The notes: generated from the letters alone by a model not told the origin. Positions 31,908 through 41,200 are shown, counted from the first letter of the stretch. The stretch is DNA of 51,482 bases from Deltaproteobacteria bacterium (GCA_020342025.1 CP070840.1:3040295-3091776), one strand, 5' to 3'. Translations and numbers: made by a program.

Positions 31908-33425
31908 ATGGAACATAAAAAGGCGGTCAACGTGGCCATCGTGGGCGGCGGCCTTGGCTGCAAGAGGATTATGGAGCTGATATTCGATGAAAGGCTCAGC
32001 CAGCTCAGGATGAAGGTCATTGGGGTTTCAGATATCAACCCCGAGGCTGTGGGTTACCGCTACGCCCAGCAAAAAGGCATTTTCACCACCAGAGATTACC
32101 ATGATCTTTACAAGCTCAAAGGGCTCGATATGATCATCGAACTGACGGGCCTTGAAGAGGTAACCAGGGAAATCTCTCGAAGCAAGCCTGAGCATATCCA
32201 CTTAATTGATCATTTGGCCGCGCAGCTTTTCTTGGACATTTTTCAAATAGAAGAACGGCACATCGCGGACCTCAGGCGGGCAGAGGAAGCACTTATCGCA
32301 TCGCAGGCTCAGCTAAGAGAGTCGGAGGGGAAATACCGGACGATTTTTGATTCAACACCAAATTCAATTTTCATTCTGGAGCACCGATCCTATAGTATTT
32401 TGGATGTGAACGAACGTGCCTTGGAAATATACGGCTATGAAAGGGAGGAATTGATCGGAAAGTCTTTCATGGAGTTCGGTGCCAACCATTACCGTGAAGG
32501 CGTTCTGTCCTGCACAGATGATAAACCTTCCACCCTGAGCAGCGTCTATCCGAAAATCCGGCATTACAAAAAGGATGGTACCCCTTTTTACGTGAATGTG
32601 TATGCTATTCAGAGCAGACGTGGCAGGAAATTCGGCATTGTGGCAGTGACCGTAGATATTACAGAAAGTCTGGCAAAGGAGTCCCAGCTCATTCAGGCCA
32701 GCAAGATGTCAACCCTCGGGGAAATGGCTTCAGCCGTGGCCCACGAGCTCAATCAACCCCTCAGTGCCATGCAGATAGGGGCCGATCTTATTCACAATGT
32801 GGTTGAACAGGATGGTAAGGGTTGGGACGATATGCCCGAAGTGTCCAGACATATGAAGGAACAAGTGGACCGTGCGGTGAATATCATAAATCACTTGCGG
32901 GAATTTGGTCGTAAAGCGGAGATCCAAAAAGAGAGGGTCAACATAAATGAACCGATTAAGGGCGTCTTTACCCTATTGGGTCAGCAGCTGAGGCTGCGCG
33001 GTATCAAGGTGGTGCTCGACCTGAAGGATGACCTGCCTCCCATCATGGGTGATGCGAACAGGCTGGAACAGGTTTTTATAAATTTGGTGGTTAACGCACG
33101 GAATGCCATGGATGCAAAGAAAGGGGAATTTGCAAGGGGGGATGTTGAAAGTATCTTGACGGTAAGGTCTTTTCAAAAAAATGGCTCGGTCGTGGTGACT
33201 GTCACAGATACGGGCATTGGAATCCCCGATGATCTGAAAGACAAAATCTTCGAGCCCTTTTTTACGACAAGGGAAGTGGGTAAGGGGACGGGTTTGGGTC
33301 TATCTATTAGTTATGGTATCATTAAAGATTACGACGGAACCATCGAGGTGGAGAGTGAGTTGGGGAAAGGGGCCACTTTTAAACTCACTTTTCCCGCCTG
33401 TGATGAGGGGGAAAATGGCATCTAA
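31908..33425 (+). CDS. Histidine kinase with N-terminal Rossmann-like domain and PAS
   Basis: The 505-residue protein has no membrane segment. Residues about 1-110 look like a nucleotide-binding Rossmann domain: [16 protein letters not shown] followed by a strand ending in Asp ([13 protein letters not shown]) and IIELTG. A short coiled linker leads to a PAS domain (about 140-255), then HisKA with phospho-acceptor His279 ([12 protein letters not shown]), and HATPase with N box ([10 protein letters not shown]), DTGIGIP and [11 protein letters not shown]. The layout suggests a cytoplasmic sensor of a dinucleotide or redox state through both domains; the ligand is not known. It overlaps the next kinase by 11 bases. 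Confidence 0.88.
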   Translation: MEHKKAVNVAIVGGGLGCKRIMELIFDERLSQLRMKVIGVSDINPEAVGYRYAQQKGIFTTRDYHDLYKLKGLDMIIELTGLEEVTREISRSKPEHIHLIDHLAAQLFLDIFQIEERHIADLRRAEEALIASQAQLRESEGKYRTIFDSTPNSIFILEHRSYSILDVNERALEIYGYEREELIGKSFMEFGANHYREGVLSCTDDKPSTLSSVYPKIRHYKKDGTPFYVNVYAIQSRRGRKFGIVAVTVDITESLAKESQLIQASKMSTLGEMASAVAHELNQPLSAMQIGADLIHNVVEQDGKGWDDMPEVSRHMKEQVDRAVNIINHLREFGRKAEIQKERVNINEPIKGVFTLLGQQLRLRGIKVVLDLKDDLPPIMGDANRLEQVFINLVVNARNAMDAKKGEFARGDVESILTVRSFQKNGSVVVTVTDTGIGIPDDLKDKIFEPFFTTREVGKGTGLGLSISYGIIKDYDGTIEVESELGKGATFKLTFPACDEGENGI

Positions 33426-34950
33426 TGACAAGACAAAGATATTGCTCATAGATGACGAGGAGAGTATCAGGAGACTCTTGAGCATTGCCCTGCGTCACAA
33501 AGGCTTTGAGGTGGTTACGGCTGAAGACGGGGAGAAGGGGATTGAGATGTTTCGGCAGGAGACCCCCGAGATTGTTTTAACAGACATCAAGATGCCCGAT
33601 GTTGATGGTCTTGAAGTTTTAAGGCAAGTCAAGGCACTTGATCCTGAAGCCCAAGTGATAGTCATTACAGGCCATGGTGATATGGAATCGGCAATCGAAG
33701 CCCTCAAGCTGGAGGCCTCTGACTTCCTCAACAAGCCCATTAGAGACGAGGCACTCATGATCGCCATCAAGCGTGCTCAGGATGTGTTGTGGATGAGGAA
33801 GAGGCTAAAGGAATATACGAGTGATCTGGAAGTTAAGGTCAAGGAAGCGACAGAGGAATTGAGAGAGGTGTATGACTTTCAAAAAAACCTTATCGAAAGC
33901 TCCATTGATGCCATCATTGGTATAGACCGGGGGGGGACCATCCTTATCTTCAACGAGGCCGCCGAGAGGCTCATGGGTTACAGAAGTGAGGAGGTGATAG
34001 GTCACAAACACATTACCCAGATATACCACCCTTCCCAGGTGGCGCATGAGATCAAGAAGAAAATGTACGATCCTGACCGCGGAGCGGTGGGCAGGGTGGA
34101 AGATCTGGAGGTGGAGGTTCTATGCAAGAATGGTGAAAGGGTGCCTATCCGTCTCTCAGCCACGCTCCTCTACAAGGATGGGGAAGAGATTGGCAGCGTG
34201 GGCTTCTTCCAGGATTTGCGGAAGATCAAACTGCTGCAAAAGGAATTGATAGAAAGAGAACGACTGTCGGCCATCGGACAAACGGTCGCAGGTATGGCCC
34301 ATTACATCAAGAATATCTTGAACGGTCTTGAGGGCGGAATTTACATGGTGAATACGGGACTGAAAAAGGACAAGCAACCTCTGTTGGCCAAGGGCTGGGG
34401 TATTGTCCAAAACAACGTGGCAAAGATATCGGACCTGGCCATGGATATGCTCACCTATTCCAGGGAACGTGAACCCGAGCTGGAGTCCTGTTCCCCAAAC
34501 GATATTGCTCAAGATGTTCTCGACCTCATGGCGGAAAGGGCAAAAAAATCTGGCATAACATTGGTTAAGGATTTTGATCCGTCCATAGACGTGTGCTTCC
34601 TGGATCCCGCCGGCTTACACCGCTGTCTACTAAACCTGGTCACCAATGCCATAGATGCCTGTATATTTGATGAAACTAAGGAAAAGGATTGGTCTGTTGT
34701 CATAAAGACTCAGAAAGAGGGAAATGAGATCCGATTCCATGTGGCGGATAATGGGATGGGTATGACAAAAGAGATTCAGGAGAAGATATTTGAACGCTTT
34801 TTCACGACGAAAGGGTCAAAAGGGAGCGGATTCGGACTGCTTGTAACCCAGAAGACCATTGAAGAACATGGCGGGAGGGTTAGCTTTGATTCTGAAGCGG
34901 GAAAAGGCACCACCTTTTCACTGCACCTCCCGTACAAAAAAGAAATATAA
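33415..34950 (+). CDS. Hybrid receiver-PAS-histidine kinase
   Basis: The start is ATG 33415, behind GAGGGGG, inside the end of the upstream kinase; the longer frame from 33313 is its shadow. The 511-residue protein begins with a receiver (DDEES pocket, Asp57 in LTDIKMPDVDG, Lys in NKPIRDE), a coiled helix, a PAS domain (about 160-285), a HisKA-like helix with His296 in MAHYIKNILNG, and a HATPase with NAIDACIFD, DNGMGM and GSGFGLLVTQ. It is therefore both a phosphate acceptor and a kinase, probably taking phosphate from the upstream kinase. Confidence 0.88.
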   Translation: MASNDKTKILLIDDEESIRRLLSIALRHKGFEVVTAEDGEKGIEMFRQETPEIVLTDIKMPDVDGLEVLRQVKALDPEAQVIVITGHGDMESAIEALKLEASDFLNKPIRDEALMIAIKRAQDVLWMRKRLKEYTSDLEVKVKEATEELREVYDFQKNLIESSIDAIIGIDRGGTILIFNEAAERLMGYRSEEVIGHKHITQIYHPSQVAHEIKKKMYDPDRGAVGRVEDLEVEVLCKNGERVPIRLSATLLYKDGEEIGSVGFFQDLRKIKLLQKELIERERLSAIGQTVAGMAHYIKNILNGLEGGIYMVNTGLKKDKQPLLAKGWGIVQNNVAKISDLAMDMLTYSREREPELESCSPNDIAQDVLDLMAERAKKSGITLVKDFDPSIDVCFLDPAGLHRCLLNLVTNAIDACIFDETKEKDWSVVIKTQKEGNEIRFHVADNGMGMTKEIQEKIFERFFTTKGSKGSGFGLLVTQKTIEEHGGRVSFDSEAGKGTTFSLHLPYKKEI

Positions 34951-34963
34951 GGAATTATAAGTC

Positions 34964-35347
34964 ATGGCAAAGAAGGTCTTGATCGTGGATGATGAGCCTG
35001 AGGCAATAGATTTCGCTTCCGCCGTTCTGGAAGAGAATGGCTATCTAGCCATAAGTGCTGAGGACGGTATAGAGGGCATGGAGAAGGTAAGGGCTGAAAA
35101 ACCTGATCTCGTTCTTCTGGACATCATGATGCCGGGGAAAGGAGGGATTGCCATGTATGGTGATCTCAGAAAGGATGAGGAGACCAAAGACATCCCTGTC
35201 ATTATTATCACCGGCGTGGCCAGGGGTCAGCGATTTGAGGAAAGCATGATGCGAAAAGACCCTCGCATCCCTCTCCCTGATGGGTATATTGAGAAACCCA
35301 TGAAACCGGAAGGTTTGCTGAGGCTGGTGGAGAAATTGTTAAAATAA
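34964..35347 (+). CDS. Second stand-alone response regulator receiver
   Basis: A 127-residue CheY-like receiver with DDEPE pocket, acceptor Asp53 (LLDIMMPGKGG), Thr in IIITGVARG and Lys in YIEKPMKPEG. It shares with the receiver at 25888 the insert after the fourth strand (here RFEESMMRKDPRIPLPDG). It starts 13 bases after the hybrid kinase, so it is the likely end point of this phosphorelay. No output domain is present. Confidence 0.9.
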   Translation: MAKKVLIVDDEPEAIDFASAVLEENGYLAISAEDGIEGMEKVRAEKPDLVLLDIMMPGKGGIAMYGDLRKDEETKDIPVIIITGVARGQRFEESMMRKDPRIPLPDGYIEKPMKPEGLLRLVEKLLK

Positions 35348-35408
35348 AAAGAGGAGACCCCTGACCCGATGCCTGGCTGAGCAATCCTCATAGGTTCAAG
35401 TTTCGCGT

Positions 35409-36503
35409 TTAAACTAATCCTCTCTCCACCTTGATCCGGTCATGCAGTTGGGTGAAGTTCTCCGGGGCGGCCTTCTCGGATCTGCGTTCGATTGAAATGG
35501 CTTCCGTAGGGCAAGATACGGCGCACACACCACACCCAATGCACCAATTCAGATCCACTTCCGGCTGATCATTAACCATCACCACCGCATCCACGGGACA
35601 TATGTCTGCACAGGCCCCGCAACCTATGCACTCGTCATAGTCCGTTGCACGGGTAAAATATACGGCCATCAGGGCATCCCGAGGGATCTTGCGCCGCCTG
35701 ATTATGCCCACATTCCAACAGTAGTGCCCACAACAGTTGCACGTGTGCTTGATTTGACCCTGGGTATTGTCCACCATGTGGACTAGACCCTCTTTCTCAG
35801 AATCTTTAAGAATTTGGCGGGCCTCGTCTTTGGAGATCTGGCGAGCAAGCCCTCTTTCAATCACGAACTCGGCCAACTCGTCGTACTTCAGGCAGACCTC
35901 CAGACTGTGCTGGCAATCGGTCCTCCCAAGAAGCTTGGAAGACATGCGGCACGGACAATGAGCCACGGCAATTTTTGTGGTTGCATCCACAATGGGGCCC
36001 ATTTGCTCGTGGGGCAAGACGCCTTGCATGGACACATCAACGGACAAATTGGCTGGGCTATACTTGAAGGATTTGGTGGGCACGCCCCCGTAAATCTTCC
36101 CCGTGGTGGGCACCGTAAAATATTTGAGGATCAGCCTGGCCATGCGCTTCGCCTGGTCATCTTGCTGGCCGCCCCAGAAAAAGGACTGAGGCATGCCATA
36201 ACCAACCTGGAGAAGGGCATAGCCCTTTTCTCCTGCGGCGGTCGTAGAGGTGAAAAGGAGGTTGCGACTGGCAAGGGACTCCAGGGTCTCTCCCACGGTG
36301 GACTCAGGCAGGTCTGCGCGGGTGGCCACGGTTTTCATGTCCACCACTTCCAAGGGCGCCAGGTTATTGGGGATAGCCAGGGCAACCTGGGCTTCAATGG
36401 GGCTGTAGACCTCTTTAAGGAGGTCCACAAGGGCCTCACTAAATGGGTATCCCATGATCAGATCTTTCAGATGATTTGCCAAGCGGACATAGACATCGTC
36501 CAT
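35409..36503 (-). CDS. Cysteine-rich 4Fe-4S ferredoxin-like protein with winged-helix-like N-terminus
   Basis: The 364-residue protein ends with two [4Fe-4S] motifs, CIGCGACADICPVDAV and CIGCGVCAVSCPTEAI. Ahead of them lie further cysteine groups: HCPCRMSS...DCQHSLEVC and CNCCGHYCWN, which could bind one more cluster or zinc. The N-terminal part (about 1-110) is helical with a winged-helix-like pattern (TVATRADLPESTVGETLESLASRNLLF), suggesting contact with DNA or protein. Similar proteins are common in sulfate reducers and syntrophs and are of unproven function, probably electron transfer or redox sensing. It is transcribed alone. Confidence 0.8.
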   Translation of the reverse strand: MDDVYVRLANHLKDLIMGYPFSEALVDLLKEVYSPIEAQVALAIPNNLAPLEVVDMKTVATRADLPESTVGETLESLASRNLLFTSTTAAGEKGYALLQVGYGMPQSFFWGGQQDDQAKRMARLILKYFTVPTTGKIYGGVPTKSFKYSPANLSVDVSMQGVLPHEQMGPIVDATTKIAVAHCPCRMSSKLLGRTDCQHSLEVCLKYDELAEFVIERGLARQISKDEARQILKDSEKEGLVHMVDNTQGQIKHTCNCCGHYCWNVGIIRRRKIPRDALMAVYFTRATDYDECIGCGACADICPVDAVVMVNDQPEVDLNWCIGCGVCAVSCPTEAISIERRSEKAAPENFTQLHDRIKVERGLV

Positions 36504-36634
36504 GTCAATGCCTCCTTGCGAGCGAAATTGATTTATCCCAAACCGCGCAGATCAAAAAAATCATCATGTCACTAATCAACCCTCAAAATCAAGACCAAAT
36601 AAAGGCTCAGCCATGAATTGATGAGGCCTTTCGC

Positions 36635-37408
36635 CTATTTTTCCTTCCAGTCATGGAATTCCACCCACAGGATAGCCCCCAACTCCACATCCTTTTGCAC
36701 TCCCAGATATTGCATTTTTTCAGAAATGTTGCGTGCCGCAAAGCCCCACCAGCCGGATTTTGGCACCGCATAGGTGAAAACGCCGTTGCTGTCCGCCTTT
36801 ATAACCTGTGTGATCATGTAGCCTGCAGGTGCCACGGCCTTGCCCTTTTCATTGTAGTATGCCACGTCCACCTGAGCGAAGGGGACAGGTTTGCCGTCTA
36901 GCATGACAATGCCTTGAAAAACATTGCCCGCGTAAAGCCCAAATGGCCTGGTCAAAGGAACGATCTCTGTCTTGAGACCCAAGGGTTGATCCCAACCCTT
37001 CTCATCGCCTAAGGCAGCAACCACCGTCTTCGCGTGGTGCAGGAAGTAACGATCTTCAGCCGGATCAAAATAGGGTTTCTGCTCCATGTAAAAGGTGTAA
37101 ACGCCACTCCTGGCAAGCCGATATTCAACCATCCATCCCGTGTGGCCCATGACTTCTGTCCTTTCGAGCAAAAATCGGAGACTCTTTTTCCAGCGCGCCA
37201 TGACCACACCAAACTGAAAGGGTTTCTCCAATTCCATACCTTCCCCTTTGAAAGGATGAGAAAAGGAGAGCGTCACTTTTACCTCTCTACGCTCCCCTTC
37301 CTCGATCATGCTGTCTGAAGGGATAATCATGGCAAAATGGGCCGTGGCATGGCCTTTCCAACCGAGTAAGAGAACCACGAACAGCCATAAGAAGAGCCGA
37401 TTCTTCAT
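36635..37408 (-). CDS. DUF4198 exported protein
   Basis: The 257-residue protein has a signal peptide (MKNRLFLWLFVVLLLGWKGHATA) and then HFAMIIPSDSMI, the typical mature start of DUF4198 proteins, which are beta-rich periplasmic proteins. A region ARSGVYTFYMEQKPYF and a C-terminal Ig-like part with FAQVDVAYYNEKGK and ADSNGVFTYAVPKSGWWGF complete the fold. Family members often occur with nickel/cobalt or other metal transporters and may bind metal; none is adjacent here. Its 5' region carries a strong hairpin (37458-37488) about 50 bases before the ATG, which may be regulatory. Confidence 0.85.
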   Translation of the reverse strand: MKNRLFLWLFVVLLLGWKGHATAHFAMIIPSDSMIEEGERREVKVTLSFSHPFKGEGMELEKPFQFGVVMARWKKSLRFLLERTEVMGHTGWMVEYRLARSGVYTFYMEQKPYFDPAEDRYFLHHAKTVVAALGDEKGWDQPLGLKTEIVPLTRPFGLYAGNVFQGIVMLDGKPVPFAQVDVAYYNEKGKAVAPAGYMITQVIKADSNGVFTYAVPKSGWWGFAARNISEKMQYLGVQKDVELGAILWVEFHDWKEK

Positions 37409-37928
37409 GGGCTGCCACCTCCTCTAAACAGGCTTAATAAAGAAAACAGCCCAGTAAGCCCCGAAAGGGATTGCTAGCCCTTTGGGGCCCGAGGGCCTGT
37501 CTATCGATCTGGTCATGGGCATTAAATGTGGTCTTTTGTCCGTTAATTTTGAGCCTCATTTACTCCCCTTTTGCTGTCAAGTCAATCATTTCTCCCTTGT
37601 TACCATCCCGGCAGTCATTCTTCATGCTTGGCCAAGTCCAGAACCTCTTACTGTCATCGGCCAAAATTGCCCCACTCAATCCCCCCCAATCGGAGACTTT
37701 CTGGCCATCCCCAAAAAAATATGACCAGATGCCCAATATATTGATTTTTTTCTTGACTGACCACAATATATTGTGATTCAATACTGTTTCGTCGAAGAGA
37801 CGGGCGTTGCTAGAAGGGGGCAACCCGAACATTCATGATCCTTTTCAAGAAGGCCCTCCTATAAAGCCCTTTTGCCATTTCATACCTGTGACTTGCTCTT
37901 TTCATTCTATCCTGTAGAGGTGGCGTAG
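37409..37928. other. 520-base divergent intergenic region with hairpin and NrdR-controlled promoter
   Basis: GCCCCGAAAGGG (37458-37469) pairs with CCCTTTGGGGC (37478-37488) with one bulge, in the leader of the minus-strand DUF4198 gene. The NrdR boxes and nrdD promoter lie at 37733-37782. The nrdD leader (37790-37928) and the stretch 37490-37730 show no gene. Confidence 0.5.
37733..37782 (+). promoter_or_regulatory. Two NrdR boxes overlapping the nrdD promoter
   Basis: CAATATATTG occurs at 37734-37743 and again, within the longer palindrome CACAATATATTGTG, around 37764-37773. The NrdR consensus is close to ACACWATATATWGTGT. The centres are 30 bases apart, close to three helical turns, as is usual for NrdR pairs. 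TTGACT (37753-37758) and a weak TTCAAT (37777-37782) flank the second box, so NrdR binding would block RNA polymerase. The repressor gene nrdR is not in the window. Confidence 0.82.
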
Positions 37929-40019
37929 ATGTTTGAAGGTATTCGAAAACGTGGCGGTCGGGTTGTTGAGTTTGATTCCTCCAAGATCACATCAGCCATT
38001 GCCAAGGCGGGAAAAGCGACGGGCGAATTTGAAGGAAGGGAAGCGAGGAAACTCACTCTCCGCGTGCTCACCTTGGCCCATGAGTTGCGTCTTGAACCTG
38101 TTCCCGAGGTGGAAGAGATCCAGGACATCGTGGAAAGGGTACTCCTTGATTCTCCTTTTTATAAAACGGCAAAGGCATACATCCTTTACCGGGAGCAGCA
38201 CGCCCAGATAAGGAGCATTGCAGCCAAGGCAAGTGTTGATCTGGTGGAAAATTACCTTCAGGGGCTCGACTGGAAAATCAATGAAAACAGCAACATGTGT
38301 TACTCCCTCCAGGGTCTCAACAACTACATTTCATCGGATATCACCTCAGAGTACTGGCTGAACCGCATCTATCCACCTGGGATCAGAGATGGGCACAGGA
38401 GTGGAGATTTCCACATCCATGACCTGAGTCTTCTTTCGGTCTATTGCGTTGGCTGGGATCTCAAAGACCTCCTCATGCAGGGCTTCAAGGGCGTGGAGGG
38501 AAAAGTGGAGAGTGCCCCGCCCAAGCATCTCAGATCCGCCCTCGGTCAGATTGTTAACTTCTTCTATACCTTGCAGGGTGAAGCAGCGGGTGCCCAGGCC
38601 ATTTCCAACTTTGATACCCTCCTGGCCCCTTTCGTGCGGCATGACAATCTAAACTACAAAAGTGTGAAACAGGCCCTGCAGGAATTTGTCTTCAATATCA
38701 ACATCCCCACCCGTGTCGGTTTTCAGACCCCCTTTACGAACATCACGATGGATCTCCACGTCCCGGAGATCTTCAAAAGCCATCCTGTTATCATTGGAGG
38801 TATGGAGCACAAAGAGACCTATGCTGATTTCCAGCCGGAAATGGACGTGATCAACAAGGCCTTTGCCGAGGTGATGATGGAAGGGGATGCAAAGGGGAGG
38901 GTTTTCACCTTTCCCATTCCCACCTATAACATCACCGCCGACTTTGACTGGGACAACCCAAATCTTTCAACGATCTGGAAAATGACGGGTAAATACGGGA
39001 TCCCCTACTTTTCAAACTTTGTCAATTCCGACATGTCCCCGGAAGATGCCAGATCCATGTGTTGTCGTCTGCGTCTTGATAACAGGGAGCTCTTGAAAAG
39101 AGGGGGAGGGCTTTTCGGGGCGAACCCCCTTACGGGATCCATTGGCGTGGTAACCATCAACTTGCCACGGATAGGATACATGGCGGAGAACGAGGAGGAC
39201 TTTTTTGAACGCCTGAAGAAAATAGTGTTACTGGCAGTGGATAGTCTCTCCGTAAAGAGGAAAGTCCTTGAAAAATTTACAGAAAAGAATCTCTATCCCT
39301 ATTCTCATTTTTATCTCAGAGAGGTGAAGGAGGGGACAGGGCTTTACTGGAAGAACCATTTCTCAACCATCGGAATCATAGGCATGAATGAGGCGTGTCT
39401 AAATTTCTTGGGTGCAGATATTGGCAGTGAGGCGGGCCTGGAATTTTCCCTGAAGGTGATGGACTTCATGCGCCACATGATTGCGAAGATACAAGAAGAA
39501 ACTGGCGACATCTTCAATTTGGAGGCAACGCCCGCAGAAGGTACATCATACAGACTGGCCTTGCTGGATAAGAGGAAGTTCCCCGAAATCCTTTGTGCCA
39601 ACGAAGATGAATATAAAAAGGGGGCGGCGCCATTCTACACAAACTCCACGCAGCTTCCCGTGAACTATACAGACGACATTTTCGAGACCCTCATGCTCCA
39701 GGATGAGTTGCAAATTAAATATACAGGTGGGACGGTCCTTCACATGTACCTTGGGGAGGCAGTCAGTGATGTGGAGACCATAAAGGGGTTGATTCGAAAA
39801 ATCGTCACCAATTACCGACTCCCATATTTCACCCTCACCCCCACATTCAGTGTATGTCCATCCCATGGATACCTGAATGGGGAACATGAAAGATGCAACG
39901 TTTGTCAGGAAGAGACGGAAATCTACTCAAGGGTTGTGGGGTATTTGAGACCCGTCAAGCAGTGGAACAACGGCAAAAAAGCGGAATTTGATATAAGAAA
40001 GATGTTCAAAGTGGCATAA
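37929..40019 (+). CDS. nrdD: Anaerobic (class III) ribonucleoside-triphosphate reductase
   Basis: The 696-residue protein makes dNTPs from NTPs by a glycyl-radical mechanism and is inactivated by oxygen. An ATP-cone (about 1-90, IRKRGGRVVEFDSSKI) gives allosteric control. The catalytic core has CCRLRLD near residue 375. The C-terminal zinc site is CPSHGYLNGEHERCNVC, followed by the glycyl-radical loop RVVGYLRPV near 668-676. All parts are complete. It is controlled by two NrdR boxes, and the activase gene nrdG follows after a hairpin-rich gap of 144 bases. Confidence 0.97.
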   Translation: MFEGIRKRGGRVVEFDSSKITSAIAKAGKATGEFEGREARKLTLRVLTLAHELRLEPVPEVEEIQDIVERVLLDSPFYKTAKAYILYREQHAQIRSIAAKASVDLVENYLQGLDWKINENSNMCYSLQGLNNYISSDITSEYWLNRIYPPGIRDGHRSGDFHIHDLSLLSVYCVGWDLKDLLMQGFKGVEGKVESAPPKHLRSALGQIVNFFYTLQGEAAGAQAISNFDTLLAPFVRHDNLNYKSVKQALQEFVFNINIPTRVGFQTPFTNITMDLHVPEIFKSHPVIIGGMEHKETYADFQPEMDVINKAFAEVMMEGDAKGRVFTFPIPTYNITADFDWDNPNLSTIWKMTGKYGIPYFSNFVNSDMSPEDARSMCCRLRLDNRELLKRGGGLFGANPLTGSIGVVTINLPRIGYMAENEEDFFERLKKIVLLAVDSLSVKRKVLEKFTEKNLYPYSHFYLREVKEGTGLYWKNHFSTIGIIGMNEACLNFLGADIGSEAGLEFSLKVMDFMRHMIAKIQEETGDIFNLEATPAEGTSYRLALLDKRKFPEILCANEDEYKKGAAPFYTNSTQLPVNYTDDIFETLMLQDELQIKYTGGTVLHMYLGEAVSDVETIKGLIRKIVTNYRLPYFTLTPTFSVCPSHGYLNGEHERCNVCQEETEIYSRVVGYLRPVKQWNNGKKAEFDIRKMFKVA

Positions 40020-40163
40020 GCGTAGCGTCCCAAAAGACTTTGGGACTTGCCTCCGGCCTGTAGGGCCTGCGGCCCGGAGGGAGGACCATCCTGACAGGTC
40101 GAAATTCCAGGACCGGCCCTTCGGGCCTTAAGGACTAAAGCTCCCGCCAGGAGATTTGCCCTT
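40020..40163. repeat. Hairpin-rich spacer between nrdD and nrdG
   Basis: Three hairpins lie in a row: GTCCCAAA-AGAC-TTTGGGAC (40027-40046, perfect 8-bp stem), CCTCCGGCC...GGCCCGGAGG (40050-40080), and GGCCC-TTC-GGGCC (40115-40127). None is followed by a T run, so they are more likely a repeat element or mRNA-stability structures than terminators. Confidence 0.65.
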
Positions 40164-40862
40164 ATGATTTTCGGCGGTTTGCAAAAGAACTCACTCATCG
40201 ATTTCCCTGGGAAAGTAAGCTGTGTCCTCTTTCTATATGGATGCAACTTCGACTGCCCCTATTGCCACAACCCAGATCTCGTCAGCGGTAAACGGTTATG
40301 CTCCTCCCCTTTGGATGAGTCAGGCGTCTACCAATTTCTCGAACGGCGCAAGGGGCTTCTGGATGGGGTTGTCATTTCAGGAGGGGAACCTACTCTCGTA
40401 GAGGATCTGGCGCCCCTTTGTGAAAAGCTCAAAGGGATGGGCTATCCTGTAAAATTGGACACAAACGGCAGTCGACCGCAAGTGATAAAGCATCTCATTG
40501 ATGGGGCCCTGGTGGATTACATTGCTATGGACATTAAGACGGCGCCATCTCAATACGCCACGTTCGTAAAAAAAGATTACGATTCAAATGACATCCGAGC
40601 GAGTATCCAAATCATCATGGAGTCCTCTCTTCCCCATGAATTCCGGACCACTTGCGTAAAGCCCTTCGTGGACAGACACATCATAGAAGATGTGGCAAAA
40701 ACCATAAACGGCGCAAATCGCTATGTCCTTCAGCGGTTTAATAATACGAGGATATTGCACCCGGAGTTCTTCAAGGAAGTTGAGCCTGGATATGGTACGG
40801 ACGAACTCATGTTTTTGAAGTCCATAGCAGAGCCATGGGTTAAGGAGTGTATGGTTCGCTGA
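40164..40862 (+). CDS. nrdG: Anaerobic ribonucleotide reductase activating protein
   Basis: A 232-residue radical SAM activase that makes the glycyl radical on NrdD. The cluster motif is CNFDCPYCHNP (CxxxCxxC), followed by VVISGGEPTL and LDTNGS. It is longer than the E. coli enzyme (about 150 residues) and matches the longer NrdG form typical of anaerobes. A ribosome site AGGAG lies about ten bases before the ATG. Confidence 0.95.
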   Translation: MIFGGLQKNSLIDFPGKVSCVLFLYGCNFDCPYCHNPDLVSGKRLCSSPLDESGVYQFLERRKGLLDGVVISGGEPTLVEDLAPLCEKLKGMGYPVKLDTNGSRPQVIKHLIDGALVDYIAMDIKTAPSQYATFVKKDYDSNDIRASIQIIMESSLPHEFRTTCVKPFVDRHIIEDVAKTINGANRYVLQRFNNTRILHPEFFKEVEPGYGTDELMFLKSIAEPWVKECMVR

Positions 40863-40957
40863 GATGACCAACCGTTTTAGTCACGCCGATTTGACCCACC
40901 AAAAAGTACAGATTAATTTGCAAACGGTCTGTGATTATATGCCAAGGGAGGAGGGTA

Positions 40958-41200
40958 ATGACAGTGGAAATAGTCCGTGACACTTTGGCGTGGTGTGCAG
41001 TAATAAACATAATATTACTCCTGTGGTGGTTTTTATTTTTCAAACTGGCTCATGATTGGATGTATAGGTTTCACAGTAAATGGTTTAATCTACCTGTTGA
41101 TAGGTTCGACGCCATTCACTATGCAGGGATGGCAGCGTATAAAATGGGTATATGGCTGTTCAACCTGGCGCCTTATTTTGCCTTGCGCATTGTGGGTTAA
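40958..41200 (+). CDS. DUF6868 small membrane protein
   Basis: ATG 40958 follows a strong GGGAGGAGGG site; the upstream extension to 40931 is not needed. The 80-residue protein has two hydrophobic segments (INIILLLWWFLFF and MGIWLFNLAPYFALRI) with the conserved HDWMYRFHSKWFNLPVDRFDAIHY stretch, split here as HDWMYRFHSKWF and VDRFDAIHY. This matches DUF6868, a small membrane family of unknown function. It follows nrdG by 95 bases and may be in the same transcript. Confidence 0.8.
   Translation: MTVEIVRDTLAWCAVINIILLLWWFLFFKLAHDWMYRFHSKWFNLPVDRFDAIHYAGMAAYKMGIWLFNLAPYFALRIVG

Noticed and set aside
33313..33414. Upstream extension of the hybrid kinase
   Set aside because: It lies inside the previous kinase in another frame; ATG 33415 has a ribosome site and starts the receiver domain.
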